Origin: Chitinophagaceae bacterium DXS
GTDB lineage: Bacteria > Bacteroidota > Bacteroidia > Chitinophagales > Chitinophagaceae
DNA: 64,000 nt
Assembly (NCBI GenBank): GCA_030345135.1
Contig: CP128386.1
Coordinates: forward strand, 3,435,677-3,499,676
Direction of reading: 5' to 3'
Shown here: piece by piece, positions 45,109 to 53,208 of the stretch
How positions within the stretch are numbered: position 1 is the stretch's first letter
How the letters are laid out: the number at the start of each line of letters is the position of its first letter
Position numbers and translations under genes: made by a program
Notes under the pieces: model-generated
What the model saw: only the letters and a program-made list of their open reading frames with translations
Database searches by the model: none
What the model was told of the DNA's origin: nothing

Positions 45109-48100
45109 ATGACCACCAGGCAATCCCAAATAGAAAAATTCAAAGAGATTTATAACGGTTTAAATGAGCAGCAACGTCTTGCTGTAAATACCATTGAAGG
45201 ACCGGTAATGGTAATTGCCGGACCCGGCACGGGAAAAACGCAGATACTTTCCGCGAGGATAGGAAAGATATTGCTGAATACAGATGCATTGCCGGAAAAT
45301 ATTCTTTGCCTTACTTATACTGATGCAGGCGTTGTAGCTATGCGGAAAAGGCTGTTGGGTTTTATTGGTCCTGATGCATACAAAGTAAACATTTACACTT
45401 TCCACGCTTTTTGTAACGATGTGATCCAGGATAATCTCTCTTTATTTGAAAAAACAGCGCTTGATCCGATTTCTGACCTGGAGCGTATAGAACTGTTTAA
45501 AGAGCTGATAGATAGTTTTCCAAAAAATCACCCGCTAAAAAGATACCGCGGTGATGTTTATTTTGAAATAAAGAACCTGCAATCCCTTTTCAGCACAATG
45601 AAAAGGGAGGGATGGACTCCCGCCTTCATTAATGAAAAAATTGACGAATACCTGGCGTCGCTCCCCACGCGCGATGAATTCGTTTACAAACGTGCATACA
45701 AGCAATTTAAAGCAGGAGATCTTAAACAGGATAAGTTGGACGAGGCAAACGAGCGCATGGAAAAATTACGTGCCGCGGTTAACGAATTTGACCGTTTCCA
45801 GCTAATGATGCGGAAATACAACCGCTATGATTTTGATGACATGATCAACTGGGTAATTAAGGCGTTCGAAGAAAACCCAACACTTTTATCCAATTACCAG
45901 GAACAATTCCTGTATATACTTGTGGACGAATACCAGGATACTAGTGGTACGCAAAACCGGTTAGTGCAACTCCTGATCAATTACTGGGATAAGCCAAACA
46001 TTTTTGTGGTGGGCGACGATGACCAGAGTATTTACCGCTTCCAGGGTGCGAACGTGGAAAATATGCTGGCATTTGCAGATAGTTACAAACAGGATCTGCT
46101 CACGATAGTGCTCACAAATAACTACCGTTCTACACAGCCCATTCTGAACGTTTCAAAAACACTTATTGACCGCAACAATGAAAGACTGGTAAACCAGCTG
46201 CCCGGACTTAGCAAAGACCTTCTTTCTTCCAATAAAAATATCAATCAGCTTTTACACGCACCAATAGTCCGGGAATACGAGACGCCAAAACAGGAGATGA
46301 CGGATATTACGCTCAAGGTTCTGCAATTACTGCAACAGGGTGTTACTCCGGGACGCATTGGCATTCTGTATAAAGAGAACAAATATGGCGAGGAACTGAG
46401 TCAGTATTTCAAACAAAGAAATATTGCGGTTTACAGCAAAAGAAGCCTGAACGTATTGGAAATTCCGCTGGCAAAAAAGATCATCCTGATCCTGCGCTAC
46501 CTTGCAGCTGAACATGATATTCCTTACGGGGGAGACGAAATGCTGTTTGAAATACTGCATTTCAATTGGTTTAATATTCCTCCCATAGAGATAGCGAAGA
46601 TCACTGTTGAAGTGTCGGATCAGCAATTTAAAAATAACCGAACCTCTTTGCGGAAAATACTGGTGGATAAAAGCAACCAGCCGCCAAAAGATCTTTTCTC
46701 GCAAGGCCTTCTGCCATCTTTGAAAAAAGCCTCTGAAGTTTTTGAACAGCTGATCGCAGATGTTCCTAATGTTACATTACAGGTTTTATTTGAACATATC
46801 ATCAGAGAAGCAGGCATCATCAAATACATTATGCAAAGTGAAGAAAAACTCTGGCACTTGCATGTTCTAACCAACCTGTTTGACTTTATTAAAGAGGAAA
46901 CGCGCCGCAATCCGTCTCTCACATTGCAGCAATTGGTGGATATATTCGATCTGATGGAAAAGGAAGGCCTTAGTCTGCCGCTGGTACAGGTAAGCGGAAG
47001 TGATAAAGGTGTAAACCTGTTAACGGCGCATGGCTCAAAAGGACTGGAGTTTGAGTATGTATTCTTTGCTGGTTGCAATGCGGCATTCTGGGAAAGCAAA
47101 CGTAGACCAGGCGGAGGCTATTCTTTACCTGACACCATTTTTACATCTGCATCCAACCAGGATGAAGAAGAAGAAATGCGCAGGTTATTTTATGTAGCAC
47201 TCACCAGGGCCGAACAACATCTATTCATTTCTTACAGCCGGTTTAGAAACGATGGCAAAGAGTTGGAACCCTCTATGTTTATTGCAGAAATACAGGAACA
47301 GCATCAACTGCCCGTGGAAAAGATCTTCCTGGATCCGGAGGTATTGGCGGAATTCCAGTTGCTGGATCTTTCTGGCGGAGATGCTCCGGAGATAGAAAAG
47401 ATCGAGGAAGATTTTATAAGCCGTTTGCTTGAGAAATTTGTGATGAACGTAACTGCGCTTAACAACTATCTCAAATGTCCGCTGGAGTTTTACTTCAAAA
47501 ATCTTATCCGCATACCATCGCCAAAAAATGAGGCAACAGAATTTGGCTCTTCCGTACACTATGCGTTGGAGCAATTATTCAAAAACATGCGGGAAACCGA
47601 GCAGTTCTCAGACAAAGAATCCTTTATCAGTGACTTCAAATGGTATATGCGCCGCCACCGGGAAAGTTTTACCAAAGAACAGTTTAACCGGCGCATGGAG
47701 TATGGAGAAATGGTCCTCTCCAATTATTATGACAACTATATCAACACGTGGAATAAGGTTGTCGCCATCGAACGGAATATCAAAAACGTGCACGTGAATG
47801 GCGTTCCATTAAAAGGTAAGCTGGACAAACTGGAATTTAATGGCAAAGAAGTAAATGTCGTAGATTACAAAACAGGCGACCCCGATAAAGCAAGGGAAAA
47901 ATTGGTGCCGCCAAGCGAAAAAGTCCCCAACGGAGGCGATTACTGGCGCCAGGCAATCTTTTACAAAATTTTGATTGACAACTACGAAAGCAAGCAGTGG
48001 AACGTTGTGAGTACTGAATTTGATTTTGTTGAGCCCGACAAAAAGAAAGTTTACCGCAAAGCCAAAGTAGTCATCAGACCTGAAGATATAACCACAGTAA

Positions 48101-48246
48101 AACAGCAGATCACTACTGTTTGGCAGAAAATCCAGGACCGGGACTTTTATACCGGTTGCGGCAAAGAAGACTGCCATTGGTGCAACTTTGTAAAAAATAA
48201 TGAACTTACGGTGGAGATGGAGGCGGAAGAAGAGGATGAGGCGTGA
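45109..48246 (+). CDS. UvrD/PcrA-family helicase fused to a PD-(D/E)XK Fe-S nuclease
   Basis: DNA repair helicase-nuclease of 1045 residues. Seen: superfamily 1 helicase with Walker A GPGTGKT (Lys43), LVDEYQDTS (Asp273, Glu274), the GDDDQSIYRFQGA motif III, LTAHGSKGLEFEYVF and RRLFYVALTRAEQ. The C-terminal nuclease has His817, Asp906 (KLDKLE), Asp919 and Lys921 (VVDYKTGD). Cys790 together with C1017-x4-C1022-x2-C1025 forms the four-Cys iron-sulfur pattern of AddB/Dna2-type nucleases. It resembles a single-chain RecB/AddA-like enzyme. Its stop codon lies inside a heptamer array. Confidence 0.95.
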   Translation: MTTRQSQIEKFKEIYNGLNEQQRLAVNTIEGPVMVIAGPGTGKTQILSARIGKILLNTDALPENILCLTYTDAGVVAMRKRLLGFIGPDAYKVNIYTFHAFCNDVIQDNLSLFEKTALDPISDLERIELFKELIDSFPKNHPLKRYRGDVYFEIKNLQSLFSTMKREGWTPAFINEKIDEYLASLPTRDEFVYKRAYKQFKAGDLKQDKLDEANERMEKLRAAVNEFDRFQLMMRKYNRYDFDDMINWVIKAFEENPTLLSNYQEQFLYILVDEYQDTSGTQNRLVQLLINYWDKPNIFVVGDDDQSIYRFQGANVENMLAFADSYKQDLLTIVLTNNYRSTQPILNVSKTLIDRNNERLVNQLPGLSKDLLSSNKNINQLLHAPIVREYETPKQEMTDITLKVLQLLQQGVTPGRIGILYKENKYGEELSQYFKQRNIAVYSKRSLNVLEIPLAKKIILILRYLAAEHDIPYGGDEMLFEILHFNWFNIPPIEIAKITVEVSDQQFKNNRTSLRKILVDKSNQPPKDLFSQGLLPSLKKASEVFEQLIADVPNVTLQVLFEHIIREAGIIKYIMQSEEKLWHLHVLTNLFDFIKEETRRNPSLTLQQLVDIFDLMEKEGLSLPLVQVSGSDKGVNLLTAHGSKGLEFEYVFFAGCNAAFWESKRRPGGGYSLPDTIFTSASNQDEEEEMRRLFYVALTRAEQHLFISYSRFRNDGKELEPSMFIAEIQEQHQLPVEKIFLDPEVLAEFQLLDLSGGDAPEIEKIEEDFISRLLEKFVMNVTALNNYLKCPLEFYFKNLIRIPSPKNEATEFGSSVHYALEQLFKNMRETEQFSDKESFISDFKWYMRRHRESFTKEQFNRRMEYGEMVLSNYYDNYINTWNKVVAIERNIKNVHVNGVPLKGKLDKLEFNGKEVNVVDYKTGDPDKAREKLVPPSEKVPNGGDYWRQAIFYKILIDNYESKQWNVVSTEFDFVEPDKKKVYRKAKVVIRPEDITTVKQQITTVWQKIQDRDFYTGCGKEDCHWCNFVKNNELTVEMEAEEEDEA

Positions 48247-48311
48247 GGGTTGGGGTGTGAGGCGTAAGGTTTCAGGTGTGAGGTATCAGGTTTGAGGTTT
48301 AAGGTTTGACG
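48235..48311 (+). repeat. heptamer array 5 (nnnnAGG units)
   Basis: Eleven units in exact 7-nt phase (CGTGAGG, TGTGAGG, CGTAAGG, TTTCAGG, TATCAGG, TTTGAGG and others). The array starts within the last codons of the helicase gene and spans its TGA stop (48244-48246). It faces an inverted array at 48488. Confidence 0.88.
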
Positions 48312-48652
48312 TCGGGATAATTGTCTGTATGTATAATGTAGTTTATGCTTTACATCTTTTAAACCGACGATAGGGGCTGAAAGTGCAAAACCAAAGCCCA
48401 AAACCGGAGGCGGGTCTAGGCTAGAGGTTAAAAAAAGTGACAGCGTCCGGTATCAACTAAAAAAATATCGGCCAGAGACTAAGTCGCATGTCACACCCGA
48501 TACCTTACACCTGATACCGGATACCGGATACCTCACGCCTTACACCCTACACCTCTCACCTCTTAGCTGACAGCTGAAAGCTAATAGCTGATAGCTCTTT
48601 TAACTTTTACCCACACCTACCATTCGCAAAAAGCCTTTATTTTGTAGCCTTT
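48247..48652. other. intergenic region with inverted heptamer arrays
   Basis: Gap of 406 bp. Two heptamer arrays in opposite orientation flank about 175 bp of ordinary AT-rich sequence (48312-48487) in which no gene is seen. A TTATTTTG box at 48637-48644 lies eight bases before the next ATG. Confidence 0.7.
48488..48599 (-). repeat. heptamer array 6 (inverted: CCT-type changing to GCT-type)
   Basis: Sixteen units in exact phase. The first eleven (ACCTTAC, ACCTGAT, ACCGGAT twice, ACCTCAC and similar) are reverse complements of the nnnnAGG family; the last five (AGCTGAC, AGCTGAA, AGCTAAT, AGCTGAT, AGCTCTT) are reverse complements of the AGCTATC family. The order of the two families mirrors array 4 at 44881. 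Confidence 0.88.
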
Positions 48653-50107
48653 ATGAAGCGATTATTTTTCTCAACTGCATTTATTCTCGTTGTTACCAGC
48701 ATATTTATTAGCCTTTTAGGAGTTGGCTGCGCCGTTATTGTACCACCAGGCGGAGGTCCGAAAGATACTTTGCCTCCCGTTTTGGTTAAGGCGGTGCCTA
48801 ATGATACATCCACCCATTTCAACACTAACAAGATTGTCCTGACTTTTGATGAATATGTCCAACTGGATAATAATCTGAATGACAACCTGATCGTCTCCCC
48901 TATTCCCAACACAATGCCGTTCGTTGAAAGCAAACTGCACAATGTGACCGTGAGACTTAAAGATTCTTTAGAGGCGAATACGACCTATTCTATCAATTTC
49001 GGTAAAGCGATAAAAGATGTAAATGAAGGCTTGCCGTACAAAGATTTCACTTATGTGTTTTCGACCGGCAGTCATATTGATCAGAATACATTTTCAGGAA
49101 CGGTGACGCTTGCTGAAACTGGAAAAGTAGACAGCACACTGATCGTTATCTTACACAGCAATCTTTCAGATACTGCGGTCGAAAAAGTAAAACCCCGCTA
49201 TTTTGCCAAACTGGATGGAAAAGGGCATTTTACTTTTCGATTCTTACCGCCGGGAAAATTCAACGCTTTTGTTTTGCCTAATGATTACACTAAAAAATAT
49301 GATGATTCAACGAAATTGTTTGCATTTCTGAATGCGCCGGTCAATATAAGCGATACAGCGAGTGCAGAAAGTGTGCAGTTCTATGCATACCAGCAGGCAA
49401 AGGAAAAGCCCAAACCTGCCACAACAAGCACTTCAAATAACGGGACATCTGAAAACAAATCAAAAAAAGAAAAGGACAAGGAAAAACAGGAAGATAAAAG
49501 ACTGAAAATCGCTCCCGGTGCAGCAGATCAGGGTTTGTTGGAAGATTACGAATTCAGCTTCAACCGTAAATTAAAAATATTCGACTCGACAGCAATTTTG
49601 CTTACTGATACAAATTATAAAGCAATTTCCAACTATAAAGTATCGCTGGACACAGGCAGAACCAAAGTAAGGATTAAATATACCTGGCCGGAAAACACCG
49701 AATACAAACTGATCATCACGAAAAGCGCGGCTACAGACAGCGCAGATATTGCCCTGACAAAAAATGATACACTTGCTTTCAGTACAAAAAGTGAAAGCGA
49801 CTATGGAAGTATAAGACTGCGGTTTAATGATGTAGATCTTTCAAAAAATCCGGTACTGTTAATGATGAAAGGCGAGGACATTTACCAGGTAATTCCGCTT
49901 GCAACAAGAGAGTGGTATCAGAAACTGTACGAACCGGGCGATTATGAAATGCGCATTTTGTACGATGACAACAAAAATGGCGTTTGGGATCCGGGAAATT
50001 ACAAGGAAAAAAAACAGCCTGAAATTGTTGAAGCCGTTAAGCGGAAATTGAATATAAAGGCTAATTGGGATAATGAGGTGGAAATTGTATTGCGAAGCTC
50101 GCAATAA
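48653..50107 (+). CDS. Ig-like domain lipoprotein (SbsA/Big_5 type)
   Basis: Envelope lipoprotein of 484 residues, a conserved Bacteroidota family. Seen: signal peptide with lipobox GVGC (Cys26), the GGGPKDTLPP motif just after it, a Big_5 bacterial Ig-like domain (about 40-140, NKIVLTFDEYVQL and FVFSTGSHI-like strands), a second FSGTVTLAE region, a Lys/Glu-rich low-complexity linker at about 255-285, and a C-terminal domain with YEPGDYEMRILYDDNKNGVW. Function unknown. It is the first gene after the repeat region. Confidence 0.88.
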   Translation: MKRLFFSTAFILVVTSIFISLLGVGCAVIVPPGGGPKDTLPPVLVKAVPNDTSTHFNTNKIVLTFDEYVQLDNNLNDNLIVSPIPNTMPFVESKLHNVTVRLKDSLEANTTYSINFGKAIKDVNEGLPYKDFTYVFSTGSHIDQNTFSGTVTLAETGKVDSTLIVILHSNLSDTAVEKVKPRYFAKLDGKGHFTFRFLPPGKFNAFVLPNDYTKKYDDSTKLFAFLNAPVNISDTASAESVQFYAYQQAKEKPKPATTSTSNNGTSENKSKKEKDKEKQEDKRLKIAPGAADQGLLEDYEFSFNRKLKIFDSTAILLTDTNYKAISNYKVSLDTGRTKVRIKYTWPENTEYKLIITKSAATDSADIALTKNDTLAFSTKSESDYGSIRLRFNDVDLSKNPVLLMMKGEDIYQVIPLATREWYQKLYEPGDYEMRILYDDNKNGVWDPGNYKEKKQPEIVEAVKRKLNIKANWDNEVEIVLRSSQ

Positions 50108-50142
50108 CAATTTTAAACGCTTCTTTTACCTGTTACACATCG

Positions 50143-50150
50143 TACCTTTG
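50143..50150 (+). promoter_or_regulatory. -7 box candidate of recR
   Basis: TACCTTTG is a full consensus match, 50 nt before the recR ATG; a TTTT stands 15 nt upstream in the -33 region. Confidence 0.4.
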
Positions 50151-50200
50151 TTGTTTACAGCTTTCAACAGGTTGAGAGTATTTCAATATAAAATAGCTTA

Positions 50201-50818
50201 ATGCAATTACCTTCTTCTCTTTTGGAAAATGCGGTGAACGAGTTTGCGAAGCTGCCGGGCATTGGAAAAAAAACGGCCCTGCGGCTGGTATTGCATTTAC
50301 TAAAACAGGATGTTACCGATGTAACAACATTCAGTGATACTATTGCAAAAATGCGCAATGAGATTAAGTTTTGCCAGCGCTGTTTTAATGTAAGCGACGG
50401 CGACATTTGTGCCATTTGCGCCAACTCATTCAGAAATCAACGCCTTATTTGCGTGGTTGAAACAATTCGTGATGTTATAGCCATTGAAGCTACTCAACAA
50501 TTCAGTGGAACATACCATGTGCTGGGCGGCGTTATTTCTCCTTTAGATGGCATAGGTCCGGATCAGTTGAATATTGAATCACTTACACACCGCATTCAAC
50601 AGGAACAAACTGAAGAGATTATTTTCGCTTTAAGCCCAAACATTCAGGGCGACACAACCATCTACTACATTCAAAAAAAGATTCAGCATTTACCCTGCAG
50701 GGTTACCACGATCGCAAGAGGAATTGCTTTTGGTGGTGAACTTGAATATGCCGATGAAATGACGTTGGCACGTAGTCTTGCAAACAGGCTACCGGTGCAG
50801 CAATATGTGAAGTCGTGA
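50201..50818 (+). CDS. recR: recombination mediator protein RecR
   Basis: RecFOR pathway protein of 205 residues that loads RecA at gaps. Seen: helix-hairpin-helix FAKLPGIGKKTALRL, C4 zinc finger C58-x2-C61-x8-C70-x2-C73, Toprim domain from ICVVETIRDVIAIE through HVLGGVISPLDGIGP, and the C-terminal ARGIAFGGELEYADEMTLARSL block. The length is typical. Its TGA stop lies in a heptamer array and a strong terminator shared with the next gene follows. Confidence 0.97.
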   Translation: MQLPSSLLENAVNEFAKLPGIGKKTALRLVLHLLKQDVTDVTTFSDTIAKMRNEIKFCQRCFNVSDGDICAICANSFRNQRLICVVETIRDVIAIEATQQFSGTYHVLGGVISPLDGIGPDQLNIESLTHRIQQEQTEEIIFALSPNIQGDTTIYYIQKKIQHLPCRVTTIARGIAFGGELEYADEMTLARSLANRLPVQQYVKS

Positions 50819-50901
50819 GAGGGAGGCGTGAGGTTTGAGGTGGAAGGTGTGAGGCGTAAGTATTTATAAGTACGAACTACGAGGTACGAAGTACGTTAGG
50901 T
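50811..50901 (+). repeat. heptamer array 7 (AGG-type changing to ACGA-type)
   Basis: Thirteen steps in exact 7-nt phase, overlapping the recR stop codon (50816-50818). Units pass from GGCGTGA, GGTTTGA, GGTGTGA to TAAGTAC, GAACTAC, GAGGTAC, GAAGTAC without losing frame. Confidence 0.85.
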
Positions 50902-50947
50902 GAAACAGGCTGTGTTTATGTAATCTCCAATTTGATCGAAGAAAATA

Positions 50948-50986
50948 AAAAAGAAAAAGCCATCCGGTGGATGGCTTTTTCTTTTT
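50948..50986. terminator. bidirectional terminator, recR / Bax-inhibitor gene
   Basis: A perfect 17-bp stem (AAAAAGAAAAAGCCATC and its complement) with a 5-nt loop, between convergent genes. Confidence 0.95.
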
Positions 50987-51000
50987 GAATCGCAACAATA

Positions 51001-51765
51001 TTAATTTCTATTGTTGGCGAACCTTGATAATAATTTCAGTATTTCGATATAAAGCCAGATGATCGTTACCATCAGACCAAATGCTCCGTACCACTCCATG
51101 TATTTGGGTGCGCCCATGTTTGCACCTTGCTCAATCATATCAAAATCAAGAATAAGGTTTAACGCAGCAATTGCCACTACAAACAAAGACAAACCAATTC
51201 CCAACCAGCTGGAATCGTACATAAAGGGAATATTGATGTGGAACAACCTCAATACCATGGCTATCAAATAAAACAGCGCGATACCGGCTGTAGACATAAA
51301 CACAACTGATTTGAATTTTTCTGTTGGCTTGATAATCCTGAAGGTGTAAAGCAGGAACATCGCAATAGCAACACCAAAGGTTAATCCAACGGCCTGAATA
51401 ACCAATCCCGGATAATTTTTGGCAAACATCTCGTTGAATATTGCAGATATCGCCCCAAGGAACAGTCCTTCCAATAATCCGTAGGCAGGTGAAATATAGC
51501 CAGCCCAGGTTGGTTTAAAAATAATCGCGAAGCTTGTTATCAAACCGCCTATCAACCCAACCCACATCATAGTCATCATGGTTTGTTGCTGAAAGCTGTA
51601 ATATAAGTGCCATGTATAAGCTGCGCCGGCAAGTACCATCAGCAATAAAAAGCCAAACTTGTACATTGCCCCGCGAACGGTCATTGTTCGTGAATCAGCT
51701 GTTCCTATCGTTTTGCTGAAAATCTTTTCAGACAAAGTAGGATTACCAGATTGAAATAGTGCCAT
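51001..51765 (-). CDS. Bax inhibitor-1/YccA family membrane protein
   Basis: Integral membrane protein of 254 residues with seven hydrophobic segments after a 30-residue soluble N terminus (SGNPTLSEKIFSKTIG). Seen: TMTVRGAMYKFGFLLLM, a YGLLEGLFLGAISAIF segment, NLILDFDMIEQGANMGAPKYMEWYG split around the last helices, with the conserved acidic pair. This COG4760 branch is widespread in Bacteroidota; family members are pH-sensitive calcium leak channels or of unknown role. Monocistronic. Confidence 0.93.
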   Translation of the reverse strand: MALFQSGNPTLSEKIFSKTIGTADSRTMTVRGAMYKFGFLLLMVLAGAAYTWHLYYSFQQQTMMTMMWVGLIGGLITSFAIIFKPTWAGYISPAYGLLEGLFLGAISAIFNEMFAKNYPGLVIQAVGLTFGVAIAMFLLYTFRIIKPTEKFKSVVFMSTAGIALFYLIAMVLRLFHINIPFMYDSSWLGIGLSLFVVAIAALNLILDFDMIEQGANMGAPKYMEWYGAFGLMVTIIWLYIEILKLLSRFANNRN

Positions 51766-51889
51766 AATTCATTGTTTTGAAGAGTAAAAATACAATTAAA
51801 GATAGCCAGATATTGTTAATAATTATCAGGTTAGCGGGCAATGTTGGCCGCTGTATGTATTATATACCTGATAACAGCAGCAACGGCTA

Positions 51890-52831
51890 TCAGGTTTTGT
51901 TACGCTTTATGCCCGGATATTGATCTATTGTCCGGAAAACATAACGGCGGTTTTTTCTAAGCTCACCAATAAATTTATACAAAGAGTCTGAAGCAGCGGT
52001 AGGCGCGAACATCCTGTCGTGTGTCAGAATAACAATATGATTTCTTGTTTTCAGATGTTTGGAATCAGCGTAAGCGTCGATCATTTTTACCATTTGTTCT
52101 GCGCTTTGAACCGGAGCACTTTCTTTACCCTTAAAATTCCATTCAACATCCCAGCCAATCAGGTCGTAACCAGCGGAATCCAGCAGTCTTGCAGTCCGTA
52201 ACGTATTGTGCGGGCCGGTAAGGCGTTCTCGCACGCTCCACGTGCTGTTGCCGGGTAAGCGAAGGATCTTGTAAGGAATTCTTAAGCTGTCCTGCGCACG
52301 GTAAAAATCAAACTGAGCCGCAGCAGGCGCAGCATAAAATTTTTTATAATGATTGTGCGCGTGGGAGTAACTATGGTTAACCAAAACCATTTCAGGATAG
52401 CTGTCCCTTATGGTATCGACAATATATCTCAAATGCCTGTCTGCATGCTGGCCAACCATAAAAAACGAAGCCTTTACACCCAGCTCTTTACAAATGCGGT
52501 AACAGTTCATTGTGCCGGTTTGCGGGCCATCGTCAAACGTAAGGTAAATGTACCTTGTATTGCTGTCCGGCAGATCTTCTACCATATCCTGCGGAGGCTG
52601 CGGAACGGGCTTTACATATTTGTTATCGTCCTGCTCATCTGCATCTTCATGTTCGCCTTTATCCCCGTTTACTTTAACTTCCTTTATTTTTTCTTTTTCG
52701 GGAAGATGAGCAACAGATTTTTTAATCCTTGTTTGGGTTCCAGGATTATCACAGCCAAATGAGAAAATTCCAATTTGCAACAGAACCATCCATATCAACG
52801 TCCTGCCATTCCACCCTGATTTCATCAGCAT
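51890..52831 (-). CDS. polysaccharide deacetylase (NodB fold) lipoprotein
   Basis: Carbohydrate esterase 4-type protein of 313 residues. Seen: lipoprotein signal with Cys27 (FSFGC), an acidic/basic low-complexity linker at about 40-85, then the NodB domain: TFDDGP (Asp99, Asp100), NHSYSH (His152, His156), LRLPGNSTW (Arg190, Pro192), GWDVEW and ILTHD (His270). The set needed for zinc binding and catalysis is complete. It could deacetylate peptidoglycan or a surface N-acetylated glycan. It is monocistronic, so a link with the glycan locus is not shown. Confidence 0.92.
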   Translation of the reverse strand: MLMKSGWNGRTLIWMVLLQIGIFSFGCDNPGTQTRIKKSVAHLPEKEKIKEVKVNGDKGEHEDADEQDDNKYVKPVPQPPQDMVEDLPDSNTRYIYLTFDDGPQTGTMNCYRICKELGVKASFFMVGQHADRHLRYIVDTIRDSYPEMVLVNHSYSHAHNHYKKFYAAPAAAQFDFYRAQDSLRIPYKILRLPGNSTWSVRERLTGPHNTLRTARLLDSAGYDLIGWDVEWNFKGKESAPVQSAEQMVKMIDAYADSKHLKTRNHIVILTHDRMFAPTAASDSLYKFIGELRKNRRYVFRTIDQYPGIKRNKT

Positions 52832-52924
52832 TTAAAAGTTTGTGTTTAGAATTGAGTGCGCAATTTAATCAGTATTTTTTTACCACTTTTTTCGTACAAT
52901 AAACTTTAGCGAATATTTCTCTAT

Positions 52925-52959
52925 GAGCTTAAAGCTCAAAGCCTAAAGCTTAAAACTTC
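52925..52959 (+). repeat. heptamer array 8 (AAGCnnn units)
   Basis: Five units in exact phase (GAGCTTA, AAGCTCA, AAGCCTA, AAGCTTA, AAACTTC). Reverse-complement related units occur at 53055-53089. Confidence 0.8.
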
Positions 52960-53054
52960 TATCGGTCCAATCTTTTTGCATTACGTTCATTAAAATGTTT
53001 TGTATCGTTCAACATTAACTTATTTAAAGTTGTCTTAAAAAGATTGACAAAACA

Positions 53055-53089
53055 CGGCTTTAGGCTTTGAACTTCAGGCTTTAAGCTTG
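53055..53089 (-). repeat. heptamer array 9 (inverted partner of array 8)
   Basis: Five units in exact phase (CGGCTTT, AGGCTTT, GAACTTC, AGGCTTT, AAGCTTG), the reverse complement of the AAAGCCT/AAGCTTA units in array 8. Confidence 0.8.
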
Positions 53090-53119
53090 CATTTCCTTAC
53101 TACTTGCGAAAAATCAAAA

Positions 53120-53147
53120 TTTGCCATCCATACTTATCGTAATTTTG
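53120..53147 (+). promoter_or_regulatory. promoter candidate of korA
   Basis: TTTG at 53120-53123 and TAATTTTG at 53140-53147 (full -7 match) with a 16-nt spacer, slightly short. The leader would be about 55 nt. Confidence 0.45.
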
Positions 53148-53208
53148 CAGTCTTATATTAAGGTTATTTATATCTCAGAGGATTATTTAGCCCGAAAAAA
53201 CGAATGAA

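Larger units (their letters stand above)
52832..53208. other. intergenic region with inverted heptamer arrays
   Basis: Divergent gap between the deacetylase and korA. Two heptamer arrays of opposite orientation flank 95 bp of AT-rich unique sequence; the korA promoter candidate lies at the right end. No gene is seen. Confidence 0.7.

Noticed and set aside
47221-48177. Long minus-strand frames inside the helicase-nuclease gene
   Set aside because: They are antisense shadows of a well-supported coding region with clear helicase and nuclease motifs.
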